From positions 1 to 64,000 of the forward strand of contig CAZDGU010000011.1 of assembly GCA_964505215.1 (NCBI GenBank): DNA of 64,000 nt, read 5' to 3'. This DNA comes from Gracilimonas sp964505215. Its GTDB lineage: Bacteria > Bacteroidota > Rhodothermia > Balneolales > Balneolaceae. This document shows, in pieces, positions 44,402-52,715 of the stretch (position 1 is the first letter of the stretch; every line of letters begins with the position of its first letter). Below the pieces are notes generated by a model. It worked only from the letters and a program-made list of their open reading frames with translations. It did not search any database and had not been told where the DNA came from. A program made the translations under genes and the position numbers.

Positions 44402-44515
44402 TTGAAGGACATGGGTTTGTTAATCAACCCAAATGTTAGTTCTCTTTTACTTTTGTTAGCTGTATAGTTAGAGCGATGAGACGAGCACTCCTTACATTTT
44501 TTTTGTACTTTTTAT
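44364..44515 (-). ncRNA. Candidate small RNA or transcribed leader ending at the 44.4 kb terminator
   Basis: Between the plus-strand gene start at 44562 and the terminator lies about 150 bases on the minus strand. A promoter-like TTAAGA-N16-TATAAA pair sits at about 44537-44510. A small hairpin GGGTTG-attaa-CAAACCC follows at about 44412-44432, then the terminator. This could be an independent small RNA, or an attenuated leader of the lamin-tail gene. A short frame after 'aaggag' (gtgctcgtctcatcgctctaa) could be a leader peptide. No known RNA family is recognised. Confidence 0.3.
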
Positions 44516-44561
44516 ATGAAAATTTAATTCAATCTTAAGTTGTGTAAAAACAATATATAAT

Positions 44562-44939
44562 ATGAAGACTCTTCCTTTTGTAATTGAAAATTTGAATGGC
44601 GGGTTCATGAAAGTGGAGGGAGTTCTGCGCGTGGAAGGTGAAAAGCTGGTGTTTGAATATCAAAAAAAGGACGCGGTGGTAGAAGCATACCAGTCAGAAT
44701 TGAGAACTCAGGAAATACAAATATCCGAATTGGATATGCTGGAGTTTAAGAAAGGATGGTTTAGAGGGAAGCTTATTTTGCACGGAAAAAGAGCAAGTTC
44801 CTTTGGAGAACTTCCCGGAAAAGATCTTACCGAACGGGTGTTAATTATAAAGCGAAAACACCGCAACACAGCGGCCAATATCTCATCATCCCTTAACCTG
44901 CTGCTGTCCGAACGTAAATTAAAAGAACTGGATGAATAG
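44562..44939 (+). CDS. Small PH-like-domain protein, paralogue 1
   Basis: The 125-residue soluble protein appears to be a seven-strand beta domain (GFMKVEGVLRVEGEKLVFEYQKKD, then IQISELDMLEFKKGWFRGKLILHG) with a C-terminal helix (LNLLLSERKLKEL). The layout, with strand pairs and one final helix, recalls bacterial PH-like domains. It shares order and key positions with the next gene (KG-L-F-EY, I-x-I-S-x-I/L, KKGW/F, G-KL-I, ELPG/PLPG, LNL--S). The two genes are two bases apart and clearly arose by duplication. The function is unknown. Confidence 0.65.
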   Translation: MKTLPFVIENLNGGFMKVEGVLRVEGEKLVFEYQKKDAVVEAYQSELRTQEIQISELDMLEFKKGWFRGKLILHGKRASSFGELPGKDLTERVLIIKRKHRNTAANISSSLNLLLSERKLKELDE

Positions 44940-44941
44940 CG

Positions 44942-45334
44942 ATGAGCATTCCCTATCATTATAAAATGCCGGACTCCGGTTCCAACCAAAAGAAAGAGGT
45001 GAAAGGCATTCTCAGCTTTATAGATAATGAGCTTCTGTTTGAATACAAGGTGTACGACCAAGCAGGGCAAAGCATCAGCAACCTGGCAAAATTCTCCATT
45101 CAATTATCTCAAATCAGCCAAATTTTATATAAAAAAGGGTTTCTGTGGAGCGGCGGAAAGCTGGTGATAGAAGCAAAACACCAGCCATTTTTTGAGCCGC
45201 TTCCGGGCAGCAGACAGGGAATTATAAAGCTGAATATAAATCGGGCTGATAAAGCTGAGACCATTCGGTTTTCAACCAAAATGAATCTTTATATGTCCCG
45301 AAATCTTGCAGACTCTACGAAAGAAAAGGATTGA
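44942..45334 (+). CDS. Small PH-like-domain protein, paralogue 2
   Basis: The 130-residue partner of the preceding gene starts two bases after its stop codon, so translation is coupled. It has KGILSFIDNELLFEYKVYD, IQLSQISQILYKKGFLWSGGKLVIEA and a closing helix TKMNLYMSRNLAD, aligned with paralogue 1 along the whole length. No signal peptide or membrane helix is seen. A heterodimer is plausible from the pairing (inference). A GC-rich hairpin lies shortly after the stop. Confidence 0.65.
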   Translation: MSIPYHYKMPDSGSNQKKEVKGILSFIDNELLFEYKVYDQAGQSISNLAKFSIQLSQISQILYKKGFLWSGGKLVIEAKHQPFFEPLPGSRQGIIKLNINRADKAETIRFSTKMNLYMSRNLADSTKEKD

Positions 45335-45346
45335 ATGATTTCAGAT

Positions 45347-45372
45347 GCAGGGGCACATAATTGTGCCTCTGC
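45347..45372. terminator. Possible bidirectional terminator hairpin between convergent genes
   Basis: GCAGGGGCAC-ataatt-GTGCCTCTGC, a ten-base stem with one G-T pair, between the convergent paralogue-2 and asd genes. No T-run follows on either strand, so it is uncertain. Confidence 0.4.
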
Positions 45373-45390
45373 TGTGTTCTGTTCAGGTAT

Positions 45391-46446
45391 TTAATTCAGA
45401 ATCCCTTTTTTTGCCAATAATTCTGCATTTAAAATGGCTCCGCCTGCCGCGCCGCGGATGGTATTATGCGCCATAGCTACAAAGCTCACATCAAATACCT
45501 CGGCTTTTCTCAATCGTCCCAAATGCAACTGCATTCCGTTTTCCCAATCTGCATGCAGGCGAGGCTGTGGGTAATATTCGTTTTGATGCAGATTATATAG
45601 AGATTTTGGTGATGAAGGAAGATCTAAAGCCGCAATTGGGTTTTTATAATTTTGATAAGCAGCATGCAGCTCATCCAGTTCTTTGGGTGGATTTTGAAGC
45701 TTAACGGTAGCAGAAATCATGTGGCCGTTTAGCGAAGGCACGCGCGTGGCGGTAGCGTGTACGGGGAACTTGGGTAAGCTTAATTTTTGATTGGTGAGCG
45801 TGCTCAATATTTTATGCGTTTCGGGGCCAACTTTTGGCTCTTCGCCGGAAATAAAAGGCACTACATTACTCAAAATATCGAGACTGGCAACGCCCGGATA
45901 TCCCGCACCCGAAATGGCCTGCATGGTGGTTAAAATAAGCGCTTCAATTCCGAATAGGTCATGTAGCGGCTTCAGTGAAAGTGACAGAGGAACAGCTACA
46001 CAATTTGGGTTGGTAACAATCCATCCGTTTCCGTCTTCCGTAAAATTTTGGCTCTTTATAAGTTCGGTGTGATCCGGATTAATTTCGGGTACTAACAGCG
46101 GAACCGTGGCATCCTGGCGATAGTTTTTGGCGTTAGAGATAACCGGAATTCCCGCTTCAGCAAAGGCTTTTTCAACATCACCGGCAACGGAAGAGTCTAA
46201 TCCGGAAAATACAAAATCTACGTTTTTGAACTTATCAGGCGTACAGTTTTTTACCGTTTTGTCTCGGATGTTAGCGGGAAGAACCACATCTTCAATCCAG
46301 TTAGCGGCTTCTTTGTATTTCTTTCCGGCCGAACGCTGCGAAGCTCCAAGGGCTTCAATTTCAAACCAGGGATGGTCCTGCAGCAGACGAATAAACTTTT
46401 GGCCAACCGCACCGGTTGCTCCTAAAATACCAACTTTCAAATTCAT
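45391..46446 (-). CDS. asd: Aspartate-semialdehyde dehydrogenase
   Basis: It makes aspartate semialdehyde for lysine/DAP, threonine and methionine synthesis. The 351-residue enzyme belongs to the archaeal/fungal-like branch. The NADP site is GILGATGAVGQKFIRLL. The catalytic cysteine is Cys149 in VTNPNCVAVPL. The substrate/base region is HATATRVPSLNGHMIS. The C-terminal helix is AHNTIRGAAGGAILNAELL. No other aspartate-pathway gene is near. The gene is convergent to the PH-like pair and divergent from the MFS gene. Confidence 0.95.
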   Translation of the reverse strand: MNLKVGILGATGAVGQKFIRLLQDHPWFEIEALGASQRSAGKKYKEAANWIEDVVLPANIRDKTVKNCTPDKFKNVDFVFSGLDSSVAGDVEKAFAEAGIPVISNAKNYRQDATVPLLVPEINPDHTELIKSQNFTEDGNGWIVTNPNCVAVPLSLSLKPLHDLFGIEALILTTMQAISGAGYPGVASLDILSNVVPFISGEEPKVGPETHKILSTLTNQKLSLPKFPVHATATRVPSLNGHMISATVKLQNPPKELDELHAAYQNYKNPIAALDLPSSPKSLYNLHQNEYYPQPRLHADWENGMQLHLGRLRKAEVFDVSFVAMAHNTIRGAAGGAILNAELLAKKGILN

Positions 46447-46579
46447 AGAGTGAGTGTTTAAAAGACTAATGTTGAGTGAGGGGCTGAAAATAATGATTCT
46501 TTACGCATTATGCGCAACTTTTAACGCTTCATTTTTGAGAGGAATGAAACTCTTAACACAGATTGCCCACAAAGAAACT

Positions 46580-46610
46580 TTCTTTTCTACGAGGTAGAGT
46601 TCTATCTTTG
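46580..46610 (+). promoter_or_regulatory. TATCTTTG promoter element four bases before the MFS start codon
   Basis: TATCTTTG at 46603-46610 is followed by gcgc and ATG (46615). TTC stands 20 bases upstream (46580-46582, two of three bases of TTG). With the usual Bacteroidota spacing the transcript would begin at the A of the ATG, giving a leaderless mRNA. Confidence 0.5.
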
Positions 46611-46614
46611 GCGC

Positions 46615-47880
46615 ATGAAATTTCTTTACTCCAAAATGGAAAGTCGCTTCCCGGCATTTTATCCTTGGCTGGTTTTAGCGCTGCTGTTTTTGATATACAT
46701 TTCCAGTTTTGTAGATCGCCAAATTGTGGCCGTTTTAGGCACCGCTATACGTGATGAGCTTGGCTTCAGCAATACACAAATTGGAGTTTTGTACGGCCCC
46801 GCTTTTTCGTTGATTTATGCTATTTGTGGCCTGTTTATGGGATGGTTTGCCGACATTCACTCCCGAAAGCGGATTATGCTAATCGGTTTGCTCATATGGA
46901 GCCTGATGACCGTGGCGAGTGGCTTTGCCAGCTCATTCGCGTTCTTAATTTCTGCCCGTTTTTTTGTGGGTGTGAGCCAGTCGGCTTTAGGCCCCGCCGC
47001 ATATTCATTATTGGCCGATTACTTTCCTCCTGAAAAAAGAGCTCGGGTTTTTTCCGTTTACGCTTCCGGAATTTTTGTGGGCGTGGGGCTTTCTTTTTTA
47101 ATTGGTGGCTCGGTAGCTGAACTGTATGACTGGAGAACGGCCATGAAAACCGTAGGATGGCCCGGATTGATTTTGGCAACCGTTGGATTTTTATTGATTA
47201 AAGAACCGATTCGAAGTTCTAAAAAGGCGCAGGCCTCGGGCGCTCAATTTATTAGCGTGCTGAAATTTATTCTTGCCAAAAAAGCTGTACGCTATCACTT
47301 AGTTGGGTTTTCGATGCTTTCGCTCAGCGGCTACACTATTTTGGCTTTTATTGGAACCGTGCTGAACGATACTTTCGAGGCGCCATCGATAATATCTCAA
47401 TACGGCTGGTTTATGTTTGCAACCGGGGTGAGCGTAAATCTCTCCGGCTGGCTGGCAGATGTATTGGCCCGAAAATGGGGCGCTGAAAAACGTTTTGTAA
47501 TGGGAATAATAGCCGCCTTGGGCGGGCTCCCGCTGTACTATTTCGGGTTGATGGCAGAAACGGCATTGGCCGCATTTTTGCTCATTGGATGCGCAAATAT
47601 TATATCTTCTTCTTACAACGGCGTAGCCGCCGCACTCATCCAATACTTTGTACAGCCAAATATGCGAGGTGTGGCCGGCGCGCTATACTTATTTGTGATT
47701 AGCATTGTAGGCTTTGGAATTGGTCCGCCCGTAACCGGCTGGCTGATTGATCACGTTTTTACCGGTAATTACGGGCCGTCAAAAGCACTGCTGCTGGTGT
47801 TTATTGTGTGTGGTTTTATAGCTGCTTTTTGCTTTTTAAAAGCCATGAAACACTACGCCACAGATGCAGAAGTGGAATGA
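46615..47880 (+). CDS. MFS transporter, spinster-like
   Basis: The 421-residue inner-membrane transporter has 12 hydrophobic helices. TM1 is FLIYISSFVDRQIVAVLG, and the cytoplasmic loop 2-3 carries the MFS motif GWFADIHSRKRIMLIGL. TM4-5 has the ARFFVGVSQSALGPAAYSLLADYFPPEKRARVFSVY pattern that is typical of spinster-like and tartrate/phthalate-like permeases. The substrate is unknown. It is divergent from asd. The promoter element is so close to ATG that the mRNA may have no leader; no Shine-Dalgarno is seen. Confidence 0.9.
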   Translation: MKFLYSKMESRFPAFYPWLVLALLFLIYISSFVDRQIVAVLGTAIRDELGFSNTQIGVLYGPAFSLIYAICGLFMGWFADIHSRKRIMLIGLLIWSLMTVASGFASSFAFLISARFFVGVSQSALGPAAYSLLADYFPPEKRARVFSVYASGIFVGVGLSFLIGGSVAELYDWRTAMKTVGWPGLILATVGFLLIKEPIRSSKKAQASGAQFISVLKFILAKKAVRYHLVGFSMLSLSGYTILAFIGTVLNDTFEAPSIISQYGWFMFATGVSVNLSGWLADVLARKWGAEKRFVMGIIAALGGLPLYYFGLMAETALAAFLLIGCANIISSSYNGVAAALIQYFVQPNMRGVAGALYLFVISIVGFGIGPPVTGWLIDHVFTGNYGPSKALLLVFIVCGFIAAFCFLKAMKHYATDAEVE

Positions 47881-47982
47881 GATACGGTTTTGGTTTGACC
47901 GGGAAGGAAGCTTTTGGAGTGAACCGGATTAGCTCATTAATTTACAAGAAAGAACTCTTTAAGTGATATTGATTGTAGTAAT

Positions 47983-48384
47983 TCAAGAAACAAATTCTTT
48001 TGGATGAATAGCAATATCAGGAAATTCACGAAGCAGTTTTTTATCGAAAGTGATTAGCGGGACTTCTAAATCATCAGCTAATGCTACGAACTCGCAATCG
48101 TATGCGGAGCAGGAAGAGCCTGAAACAAAACTCATAACCTGTATTGAATTAACTTCAAATTCATGGGCATTCAACAACTGCTCAGCTTCTTCTATGGCCT
48201 GCAGAGCAACCGTTAATTCTAAAATTTTTTTCCGAAGATACATTGATACTACATTTCTGAACTCGGAACGCCAGAGAAGTGGAGCAACCCAATTATTATC
48301 TTTCTTAAGTACCTTATAAGCCCATTCATCTTTATTGTTTGGCATCCACAAACTGGCAATTATATTAGTGTCAACAACAATCAC
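47983..48384 (-). CDS. VapC-like PIN-domain toxin
   Basis: The 133-residue PIN ribonuclease opens with MIVVDTNIIASLWMP (Asp5, first acidic metal ligand) and keeps an acidic site in IEEAEQL and the late pattern YDCEFVALADDLEVPLITFDKKLL. Such toxins cut tRNA or rRNA when free of antitoxin. Its start overlaps the end of the antitoxin gene by four bases (ATGA). An intact second acidic set suggests it is active. Taken with the antitoxin this is a complete pair. Confidence 0.9.
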   Translation of the reverse strand: MIVVDTNIIASLWMPNNKDEWAYKVLKKDNNWVAPLLWRSEFRNVVSMYLRKKILELTVALQAIEEAEQLLNAHEFEVNSIQVMSFVSGSSCSAYDCEFVALADDLEVPLITFDKKLLREFPDIAIHPKEFVS

Positions 48385-48623
48385 GGACGGCCTTGTTCAA
48401 TGGCTTGTTGAATTTCATCTATAGAGAGGGAGCCTTTTGCTTTCTTCTTAAGCTTATTTGCACGCTCAATAAGTTGGTCAGGATCCCGACGATTGCTTTG
48501 AACGAGTTTTTTCAAATGAACGATAACTTCACTGTTAATACTTCGGTGATTTAGTTCGGCCTGTTTTTTGAGTTTTTGGTACACGTCCTCTGGGATATCC
48601 CGGATGGTAATATTTGTAGCCAT
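48381..48623 (-). CDS. FitA/VapB-like ribbon-helix-helix antitoxin
   Basis: The 80-residue protein has an N-terminal Arc/ribbon-helix-helix domain (NITIRDIPEDVYQKLKKQAELNHRSINSEVIVHLKKLV) and a C-terminal toxin-binding tail (LSIDEIQQAIEQGRP). It would bind the VapC toxin and repress the shared promoter upstream of 48624. It is the first gene of the pair and overlaps the toxin start by four bases. The type matches FitA more than classical VapB. Confidence 0.9.
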   Translation of the reverse strand: MATNITIRDIPEDVYQKLKKQAELNHRSINSEVIVHLKKLVQSNRRDPDQLIERANKLKKKAKGSLSIDEIQQAIEQGRP

Positions 48624-48743
48624 GGTAAATGAATTTAATATAGTTTCAATATGAAACTACTTAAAATATGCTACTATTACAAAAAAACTCCAATTTTATC
48701 AAAAAGCTCGTATTAAATATGTTAGTCTCAATTACCCATTTAC

Positions 48744-48792
48744 CTCGTTGCTAAGCTCCGGCTTAGCCATGTAGTCTCGGAAGCTTCAAAAA
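48744..48792. repeat. REPIN-like repeat family A, half copy
   Basis: CTCGT, hairpin TTGCTAAGC-tcc-GGCTTAGC, link ATGTAGTC, then a decayed second hairpin. It is in the gap between VapBC and the TonB receptor. Confidence 0.6.
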
Positions 48793-48828
48793 GCTTTTAA
48801 GAATGCCTTAATTTCGATTGCTCACTTA

Positions 48829-48985
48829 TTCATTTTGGCTTAATCCCTCGCTCTTTAGCGGGGACGGCACCATGAGCCAAAGTATCAAGAAAACATAAGA
48901 GGTTCTGCATCCCGGATATTAAAAAGTGAATTGCTTATCGAAGAGTTTAGCCGTTGCTCTAATCGGAATCCGCTGTTTTGGGTTT
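48829..48985 (+). repeat. Interspersed repeat family D, second copy
   Basis: 'ttcattttggcttaatcc' then an insert 'ctcgctctttagcggggac', 'agccaaagtatcaagaaaac', 'ataagaggttc', 'tgcttatcgaagagttta', 'gccgttgctctaatcgg'. It follows the order of 26960-27090. The remaining part of 48624-49135 shows no gene. Confidence 0.55.
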
Positions 48986-49135
48986 GTCTCTATCACATAT
49001 CGGCTTTTCTATCAAATAAGTGGAAAAGGAGTCTTCATAAATAGAAAGTCCGGCCACCTTAAAGTGAGATAATTGACGGAATATGAAGATGAAAATGTGG
49101 CTTTATAAAGCTAAAAATGGACATTTTAAGAGAAT

Positions 49136-49157
49136 CTTCACATAACCTTCACATTAC
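49136..49157 (+). promoter_or_regulatory. PHO-box-like 11-bp direct repeat before the TonB/HmuY operon
   Basis: CTTCACATAAC is followed immediately by CTTCACATTAC, 10 of 11 bases identical, period 11. This spacing is that of PhoB/PhoP and other OmpR-family operators (the Streptomyces PHO box uses GTTCACC repeats, the E. coli one CTGTCAT). It lies 62 bases before the ATG at 49220. Phosphate control is a guess; any OmpR-type regulator would fit. Confidence 0.5.
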
Positions 49158-49219
49158 TTTATTTATTTAGACCGGTTATAGACTATGGATCCATAAAGCA
49201 AGTTAGTTAAGTGAATTAT

Positions 49220-51505
49220 ATGAAGCACTTCCTGCTGGGGAGTATGTTAATGGGAGTTACATTTTCAGCTTTTGCCAAACCCAAACAAGGAGAAATTAGA
49301 GGTTGTGTAGTAGAATCATCAGGAGAAGGAATACCTTATGCTCAGGTATATTTAAGCGACAGAAAATGGGCGATAACTGATGGCGATGGCTGCTTTTCAA
49401 TTAATAATATTCCCGCAAAATCCTATCAAATAAGCGTTAGCAAAATTGGTTTTCAAAACTTCAGTAAAACCCTCAAAATAAAGGAAGAGCAAACGCTGGA
49501 GCTTTACATTGTACTTGAAGAAGTGGTGTATGAGGTAAAGCCCATTGTAATTACCGCCTCAAGAACCAAGAGAGAATTGGAGGATGTGAGCGTACCCATA
49601 ACCGTTATCGACAAAAAAGAAATTACCGGCTCCGGCAGCTTGCGCTTAAGTGATGTTTTGGAGGAGCAAACGGGCATTACCATGGTTTCCAATCATGGCA
49701 CAGGGGTTCAAATACAAGGTTTTGATCCTGAGTACACTCTAATTCTAATCGACAATCAGCCCGTAATTGGCCGGACCGCGGGTACCTTAGATTTAATGCG
49801 GCTTGCCATAGGTGATGTAAAACAAATAGAAATTGTAAAAGGTCCTTCTTCAGCTTTATGGGGGAGTGATGCGTTGGCCGGGGTGATTAACATCATCACA
49901 GAAAGGGGAAGCGAGCCGTTTACCTGGAACGCAACCGGCCGTTACGGTTCTAACGAAAGCTACGATGGATCTTCCAATATTTTATTCAAAACGAATAAGT
50001 TAAGCGGGCGGTTTTTTGGGAATGTGAACGGCTCTGAAGGGTTTGATTTGAATAAAAATACCATCGCTCCAACGGTTCCCAAATACAATAATTACACGCT
50101 AAGCAGTAGCTTAGATTACCGACCAATAAAGCGGATTGGGTTAAGCTTGGGCGGCAGATTCTACAGCGAGGACCAAAGTTACAGAGATCTGTCTGATATT
50201 TCGGATGGAGCCAAAGAATTGGATGGCCACGATACTCAGGAAAATTACAGCATCACCCCCGAGCTGAATTTTTACTTTGGCAGTAAGCAGCTTATAGAAG
50301 CACACAGTTTTTTCAGTAGATTTAAACATAAAAACAGGCTGAAGTTAGCTGATTCAGGTGGCCCTTATTTTCAAGAGTCCTTCGATCAAACCTTGAATAA
50401 GTTTGAAATTAAAAGCTCTACTTTTTGGAGTTCATCCCAAACAACAGTTCTGGGTGCCGGTATGAATGTAGAGGGGTTGAAGGGTGAAATTTTTGCCGAT
50501 ATCCCAAACCATGAAAGCTATTTTATATTTGGACAGCATGAGCTGGAGTTTTCAAAAAAACTATCCTTTACAGGCGGGTTTCGGTTTGATGCACATCAGG
50601 AATATAATTCTCAGCTCAGCCCCAAGTTTTCGGCCTTATATAAGCCCAATAAATACGTACATCTTAAAGCTTCTTTAGGCGGCGGTTTCAAAGCACCGGA
50701 TTTCAGTCAACTTTTTCTCAACTTCACAAATCCCATTGCAGGCTACAGCGTTTTTGGTGCCACAACTGTAGAAAAGGGTATAGAAATGACCCAAAATAGC
50801 GGTCAAATTGCCGAGCTTTATGTAGATCCAAATGATATAGAGCCAATAAAAGCCGAGCATTCATTCTCCTATAATGCGGGGATAGATGTATTTCCCATAA
50901 ATGGGTTACAGCTGAAAATAAACGGGTTTAGAAATAACGTAACCGACCTGATTGAAACACAGCGAATTGCTACCAAAACGAATGGCCAATCTATATTTAC
51001 CTACGTTAATCTGAATCAGATTTACACCCAGGGTTTAGAGTTTGAGGCTCGTGTTACGCCAAATAATATAAAAGGCTTACGGATAGGAGCAGGCTATCAG
51101 CTGCTGGATGCCCGCCGACAAATTACCCGAGAATTTGACAAGGTTGAAAACGGGGTGGTCATCTCCTTATCCGAAAAGGATTATGTGCCCATGTTCAACA
51201 GGTCTAAGCATACGGCTAATCTAAAAGTTTATTATACCCTTCAGCGCCTTGGTTTAGATGCCAGCATTAGGCTTCAGCACCGAGGCAAGTACGGCTTTGC
51301 CGATTTGAATGCGAATAATAAAATTGACGGTAACGAGTACGCCGAGGCTCACACCATCATAAACACCTCTTTGGCTAAAACATTTCTGGAGCACTTCAAG
51401 CTTCAGGTAGGCGTTAATAATATTACAAACTACCAACACGCTCAGTTTTTGCCATCCAACCCCGGCATTACATTTTATACACAACTAAACATCAAGTTAT
51501 ATTAA
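49220..51505 (+). CDS. TonB-dependent receptor with carboxypeptidase-like N-domain, HmuR-like
   Basis: The 761-residue outer-membrane receptor starts at ATG 49220 (MKHFLLGSMLMGVTFSAFA signal); a GTG at 49211 also exists. A carboxypeptidase regulatory-like domain covers about 25-105 (IRGCVVESSGEGIPYAQVYL ... ITDGDGCFSINNIPAKSY). A likely TonB box and the plug follow (VITASRTKRELEDV; LEEQTGITMVSNHGTGVQIQGF; EIVKGPSSALWGSDALAGVINII). The barrel ends with NITNYQHAQFLPSNPGITF and a final NIKLY. It is followed ten bases later by an HmuY-like lipoprotein gene, so heme or a similar iron ligand is the best guess for the substrate. Confidence 0.9.
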   Translation: MKHFLLGSMLMGVTFSAFAKPKQGEIRGCVVESSGEGIPYAQVYLSDRKWAITDGDGCFSINNIPAKSYQISVSKIGFQNFSKTLKIKEEQTLELYIVLEEVVYEVKPIVITASRTKRELEDVSVPITVIDKKEITGSGSLRLSDVLEEQTGITMVSNHGTGVQIQGFDPEYTLILIDNQPVIGRTAGTLDLMRLAIGDVKQIEIVKGPSSALWGSDALAGVINIITERGSEPFTWNATGRYGSNESYDGSSNILFKTNKLSGRFFGNVNGSEGFDLNKNTIAPTVPKYNNYTLSSSLDYRPIKRIGLSLGGRFYSEDQSYRDLSDISDGAKELDGHDTQENYSITPELNFYFGSKQLIEAHSFFSRFKHKNRLKLADSGGPYFQESFDQTLNKFEIKSSTFWSSSQTTVLGAGMNVEGLKGEIFADIPNHESYFIFGQHELEFSKKLSFTGGFRFDAHQEYNSQLSPKFSALYKPNKYVHLKASLGGGFKAPDFSQLFLNFTNPIAGYSVFGATTVEKGIEMTQNSGQIAELYVDPNDIEPIKAEHSFSYNAGIDVFPINGLQLKINGFRNNVTDLIETQRIATKTNGQSIFTYVNLNQIYTQGLEFEARVTPNNIKGLRIGAGYQLLDARRQITREFDKVENGVVISLSEKDYVPMFNRSKHTANLKVYYTLQRLGLDASIRLQHRGKYGFADLNANNKIDGNEYAEAHTIINTSLAKTFLEHFKLQVGVNNITNYQHAQFLPSNPGITFYTQLNIKLY

Positions 51506-51515
51506 AAAATAAACA

Positions 51516-52619
51516 ATGAATTCTCACATCAAAACACTGACGCTACTTTTAATTGCAGTCTTTTTATACACCGGCTGTGACTCTACAGGAAGTGATAACG
51601 ACAAAAGCCTTGTAGGCTTAATACATGAAGATATTCCGGCCAATATAGATCCCAGAATTGAAGGTTTCCCTGAAGACATTCAAGATAATCCTGGTGAGGT
51701 TGGGAAATATACTTTTTACAGTTTAAGTAACGACCGTACCGTTCAGGATTCTACCTCCGCAGATTGGGACATCGCCTTTGCATACGGTATGACGGAATTA
51801 GAGATTTTGGCCAATTCGGCAAATGGCGGTGGTATTCAGTTAGTTCTGCAGCCGTATGATGAAGTAGAACATGCTCCTGAAGATGGCTATTCAGAATCAA
51901 CAGGAAGCCTTTCCGGATTTATGGCTAATCCTGAAGGCGAATGGTTCATTTATTCCGGCAGACCCGATCACATAGTAAGGCCAAATAAAAACGCTACGAT
52001 TGTAATTAAAACTCCTGATGGCAAATATGCTAAGGTTGAAATTGTAACGTATTACAAAGGCAATCCGGATATGGATTCGGAAGAGTTTAAGCAAACAAGC
52101 TACGCCGAGCGCAACGACTCTTACTACACGTTCAATTACACGCTGGTAACCGACGGAAGCACCGACTTTACCCACGAAGACGAAACCACTTTCTTTGATT
52201 TGGTAACCGGTGATATAGTAGAAGATTCCACTTCTTCGCAATGGAATGTTGGTTTTAATGCAACCAATATTTACGGTAATGTGGCGAATGGCGGAGGCGT
52301 ACAACTACTTAATATTGAGTTTGATGATGTGGTTGAAGCTCCAATTGAGGGCTATGCTGAAATGCCCAACACAGATTGGTACAAATATACGCTACAGTCG
52401 GCGGGTGGCCCCAAGCACGCTATTATTCCGCGTTCGGGCAAAACCATAGTAGTTAAAACACCGGATGATAAGTATGCTAAATTCCGTGTAATCAGCTATT
52501 ACAAAGGCAATCCTGATATTTCTTCGGATGAATTTATGAATGATTTGGCCGGACGAAAAGATCGCCACTATACCATAGAATACGTTGTACAAGAAGACGG
52601 CAGCCGGTTTTTTAAATAG
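51516..52619 (+). CDS. HmuY-like lipoprotein with two tandem domains
   Basis: The 367-residue lipoprotein has signal and lipobox FLYTGC (Cys21 lipidated). Two similar HmuY-type beta domains follow: about 55-205 and 216-365. Each carries an EDST/QDST-SxxWD/N-V/I-xF opening (VQDSTSADWDIAF, VEDSTSSQWNVGF), then NGGGIQL/NGGGVQL, then a PDGKYAKVEIVTYYKGNPD / PDDKYAKFRVISYYKGNPD segment. HmuY in Porphyromonas is a single-domain heme-binding lipoprotein that delivers heme to HmuR. Here the gene is directly behind the TonB receptor. Heme binding is inferred from family and context only. It ends at a strong terminator. Confidence 0.82.
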   Translation: MNSHIKTLTLLLIAVFLYTGCDSTGSDNDKSLVGLIHEDIPANIDPRIEGFPEDIQDNPGEVGKYTFYSLSNDRTVQDSTSADWDIAFAYGMTELEILANSANGGGIQLVLQPYDEVEHAPEDGYSESTGSLSGFMANPEGEWFIYSGRPDHIVRPNKNATIVIKTPDGKYAKVEIVTYYKGNPDMDSEEFKQTSYAERNDSYYTFNYTLVTDGSTDFTHEDETTFFDLVTGDIVEDSTSSQWNVGFNATNIYGNVANGGGVQLLNIEFDDVVEAPIEGYAEMPNTDWYKYTLQSAGGPKHAIIPRSGKTIVVKTPDDKYAKFRVISYYKGNPDISSDEFMNDLAGRKDRHYTIEYVVQEDGSRFFK

Positions 52620-52653
52620 CAGTAATCCCGGTTTATAAAATTTACATGACGTA

Positions 52654-52683
52654 AAAAAACCCACCCTTTTGGTGGGTTTTTTT
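52654..52683 (+). terminator. Rho-independent terminator after the HmuY-like gene
   Basis: AAAAAACCCACC-ctttt-GGTGGGTTTTTTT, a perfect stem with T-run, 35 bases after the stop codon. Confidence 0.95.
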
Positions 52684-52715
52684 ATGGCTTATAAATTTAT
52701 GATTCAAGCACTCGA

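Noticed and set aside
47983..48623. VapBC pair as part of a larger defence island
   Set aside because: Neighbours are an MFS transporter and a TonB receptor; no restriction, Abi or other defence genes are present.
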